Source of the DNA: Tanypteryx hageni
Lineage: Eukaryota; Arthropoda; Insecta; Odonata; Petaluridae
Length of the DNA: 64,000 nucleotides
Direction of reading: 5' to 3'
NCBI GenBank assembly: GCA_028673005.1
Contig: CM054117.1
Span: 31,592,561-31,656,560, forward strand
The translations under genes were made by a program, and so were the position numbers. Below, in pieces: positions 62,501 through 64,000 of the stretch. The first letter of the stretch is position 1. Each line of letters starts with the position of its first letter. The notes under the pieces were generated by a model. It had not been told where the DNA came from and did not search any database. It was given only the letters and a program-made list of their open reading frames with translations.

Positions 62501-64000
62501 GTACCAATTTAGTGAGATCATTGTCCTTGTATTTCCCTGCTGGGTTTTCTAATTTCGGGAGTGTAACTGGTTATTTTAAGCAGCACACAGGCTTCTGAGC
62601 GATCAGTTGTTAGCAACGAGATGGGCATAGGACTGTCTTCATGTGCACACAGAGGTAAGTGGATCCACATGCAAAGCATAGCGAATGCAACTTTCTTCAA
62701 GTAGTTAAATTCCCCGGAAGGGACGACCAGCTGGCCGGTATAGAGGCCCCACGATCATCCTCGGTACTTTCCAGAACAATCTGCAGATCTCTAAACTTCG
62801 ATATTCATAAATCTGAGCTACTTAAATCTATCAACTGCTTTTCAAAATCTTAAAAACCCATCCAATGAAATAAAGACATCCAAATCCCTCTCTTTGTTTT
62901 ATTGCTCAGGTTTAATTATAAAATAAAATATTGGCCCAAATCTTTGGAAATCTTGAAATCTGCTTGTACATTTGGATTCCAGCACTTGCAAGTGGATTCC
63001 ATTCTCATCGACACTCATTGGGCAACATGTTGATAGCTCTTGAAAAAGATTTTGGAAGAAACAGAAAGCCGAGATACGAATGTCTTGTAAGAAAACTTAA
63101 ATTTGCCACAAATACCTTTCAGATCTTGTAAAGGTCCATAACAGTTGGACCGACACCTTAGAGATGGTGACTAAGATTGTTAAGGTCTTGACAACCATTT
63201 ATGGTCATCCAGATTGGAGTAAGTTGGACCGTTTTCTGTCAGAAAGCACTTGATTGGGTGTAAGTAATTTGCAAACTGCAGTAAAACCTTCCCATGGCTT
63301 AGCCACCGGATGTTGCTATGAAGTGGGATGTTGCTGTAAACACTTCATTTCTTCTAGCAATGCTCAAAATTATCTGAGAGTCAAAGCTGATCGAGCAACA
63401 AGAAAGTCCACAATTCTTACTACCATTTTCATCTCATCATTTAGCTCCGAATTAGAAATTTTTGTGCAGAGATTTTCTTGATGGATGATGCAGTGAAATT
63501 AAGGTATCAGGTGACCAATTTCATCCTCAAGTAACTTTATAAATTACTTCTGTTTACCTAACATGGCAGGAGCACCATCCGATGTAACACAAAATATGTT
63601 TTTTAGATTGACTCCCCATTTAAAAAAATGTTTTAGAATAGCTTCCGCAATGACTTTCCCCTTAGTTGTGCCATCGAGCAGTTTTATGCAACAAAGCTCT
63701 CATGCTCAGAGAGTATGTAATTCATTTTTAACTATAATTAATTTTATTTAATTGTCATTAATGCCCATTTTATAATTAATTTGGTTCGAATGGAATGTGA
63801 GATCTCTGGAGATAATTGATTTTCTCAAGAAAGAACACCTGAAGAAATGGTGAATTTTTCATTGAGCTAGAAAAAAGTCTTTTGAGGAGTCATATTTGGA
63901 TTGGGATATTGGAGAACACCTGACATAGTTGAGTTTGTTTGAACACCGAGAGAAACGGCCAAGGAATTCCAATTTTTCCAATATTTTACTCGAAAAATAA
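62501..64000. other. Right edge, transposon-derived DNA
   Basis: Only the hAT transposase debris (63250-63720) is recognised. The rest is AT-rich without supported genes. Confidence 0.5.
63250..63720 (-). pseudogene. hAT transposase fragment of the SCAND3/ZBED type
   Basis: The minus strand reads IFCVTSDGAPAMLG (63605-63560), then after a stop FHCIIHQENLCTKISN, then MKMVVRIVDFLVARS. These are consecutive conserved blocks of this hAT family. Multiple stops show it is dead. Confidence 0.75.

Noticed and set aside
1..64000. CRISPR arrays, prokaryotic operons or an integrated virus
   Set aside because: No regularly spaced repeats, no bacterial gene organisation, and no viral coding region was recognised.

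Overview
This window is animal nuclear DNA, almost certainly from an arthropod and most likely an insect. The evidence is spliceosomal introns with GT..AG ends, an AT-rich intron background, and an adducin whose N-terminal and core sequence is very close to insect Hts. Eukaryotic DNA transposons (pogo/Tigger, hAT, piggyBac) and Penelope-like and LINE debris are abundant. I cannot name the species from the sequence alone.

About 50 kb is taken up by one plus-strand gene, adducin (hu-li tai shao, hts). A CpG-richer region around 1.1-2.2 kb with a TATA element looks like its promoter and untranslated first exon. A long first intron follows, then the start codon at 10194 and 18 exons in a consistent frame that can be joined into an 806-residue protein ending at 48896 in a lysine-rich MARCKS-related domain. 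The exons encode the N-terminal leader and the class II aldolase-like head (10-21 kb), the neck (21-35 kb) and the tail (35-49 kb). A spliced 3' UTR runs to about 50.95 kb. All internal tail exons are phase 1 on both sides, so they can be included or skipped freely. Several alternative endings are visible. One is read-through at 24065 giving a tail-less head-neck protein. Another is a 24-nt microexon at 25665 that may extend to its own stop. The most striking is a terminal exon at 43470-43771 that replaces the MARCKS-related end with a 100-residue tail I do not recognise. A separate orphan coding-like exon with a stop sits in the intron at 15001-15124.

At the right, on the minus strand and convergent with hts, is a compact three-exon gene (60296-59376) for the U4/U6.U5 tri-snRNP 27 kDa protein (SNRNP27/RY1): an RS-rich N-terminus and the highly conserved C-terminus.

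Introns and intergenic DNA are filled with mobile-element remains, several with clear boundaries. These include a 2.6-kb hAT with ZMYM1-like transposase debris and a perfect 8-bp target duplication (45685-48280), and smaller hAT MITEs at 21309, 55762, 56694 and 58196. There is a piggyBac derivative (37367-38635) retaining the transposase cysteine-rich C-terminus, nested within a pogo/Tigger-like element (36517-39698). A Penelope-like foldback flanked by (AT)n lies at 39963-40386, with GIY-YIG endonuclease debris of the same class at 30.3 kb. There is also a foldback whose arms carry a tRNA-Gly-like sequence (12014-12245), and an 860-bp inverted-repeat element built around at least eleven copies of one 10-12 bp motif (57318-58177). 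The last 2.3 kb holds LINE and SCAND3/ZBED-type hAT debris. No prokaryotic features, rRNA, CRISPR or functional tRNA were seen.
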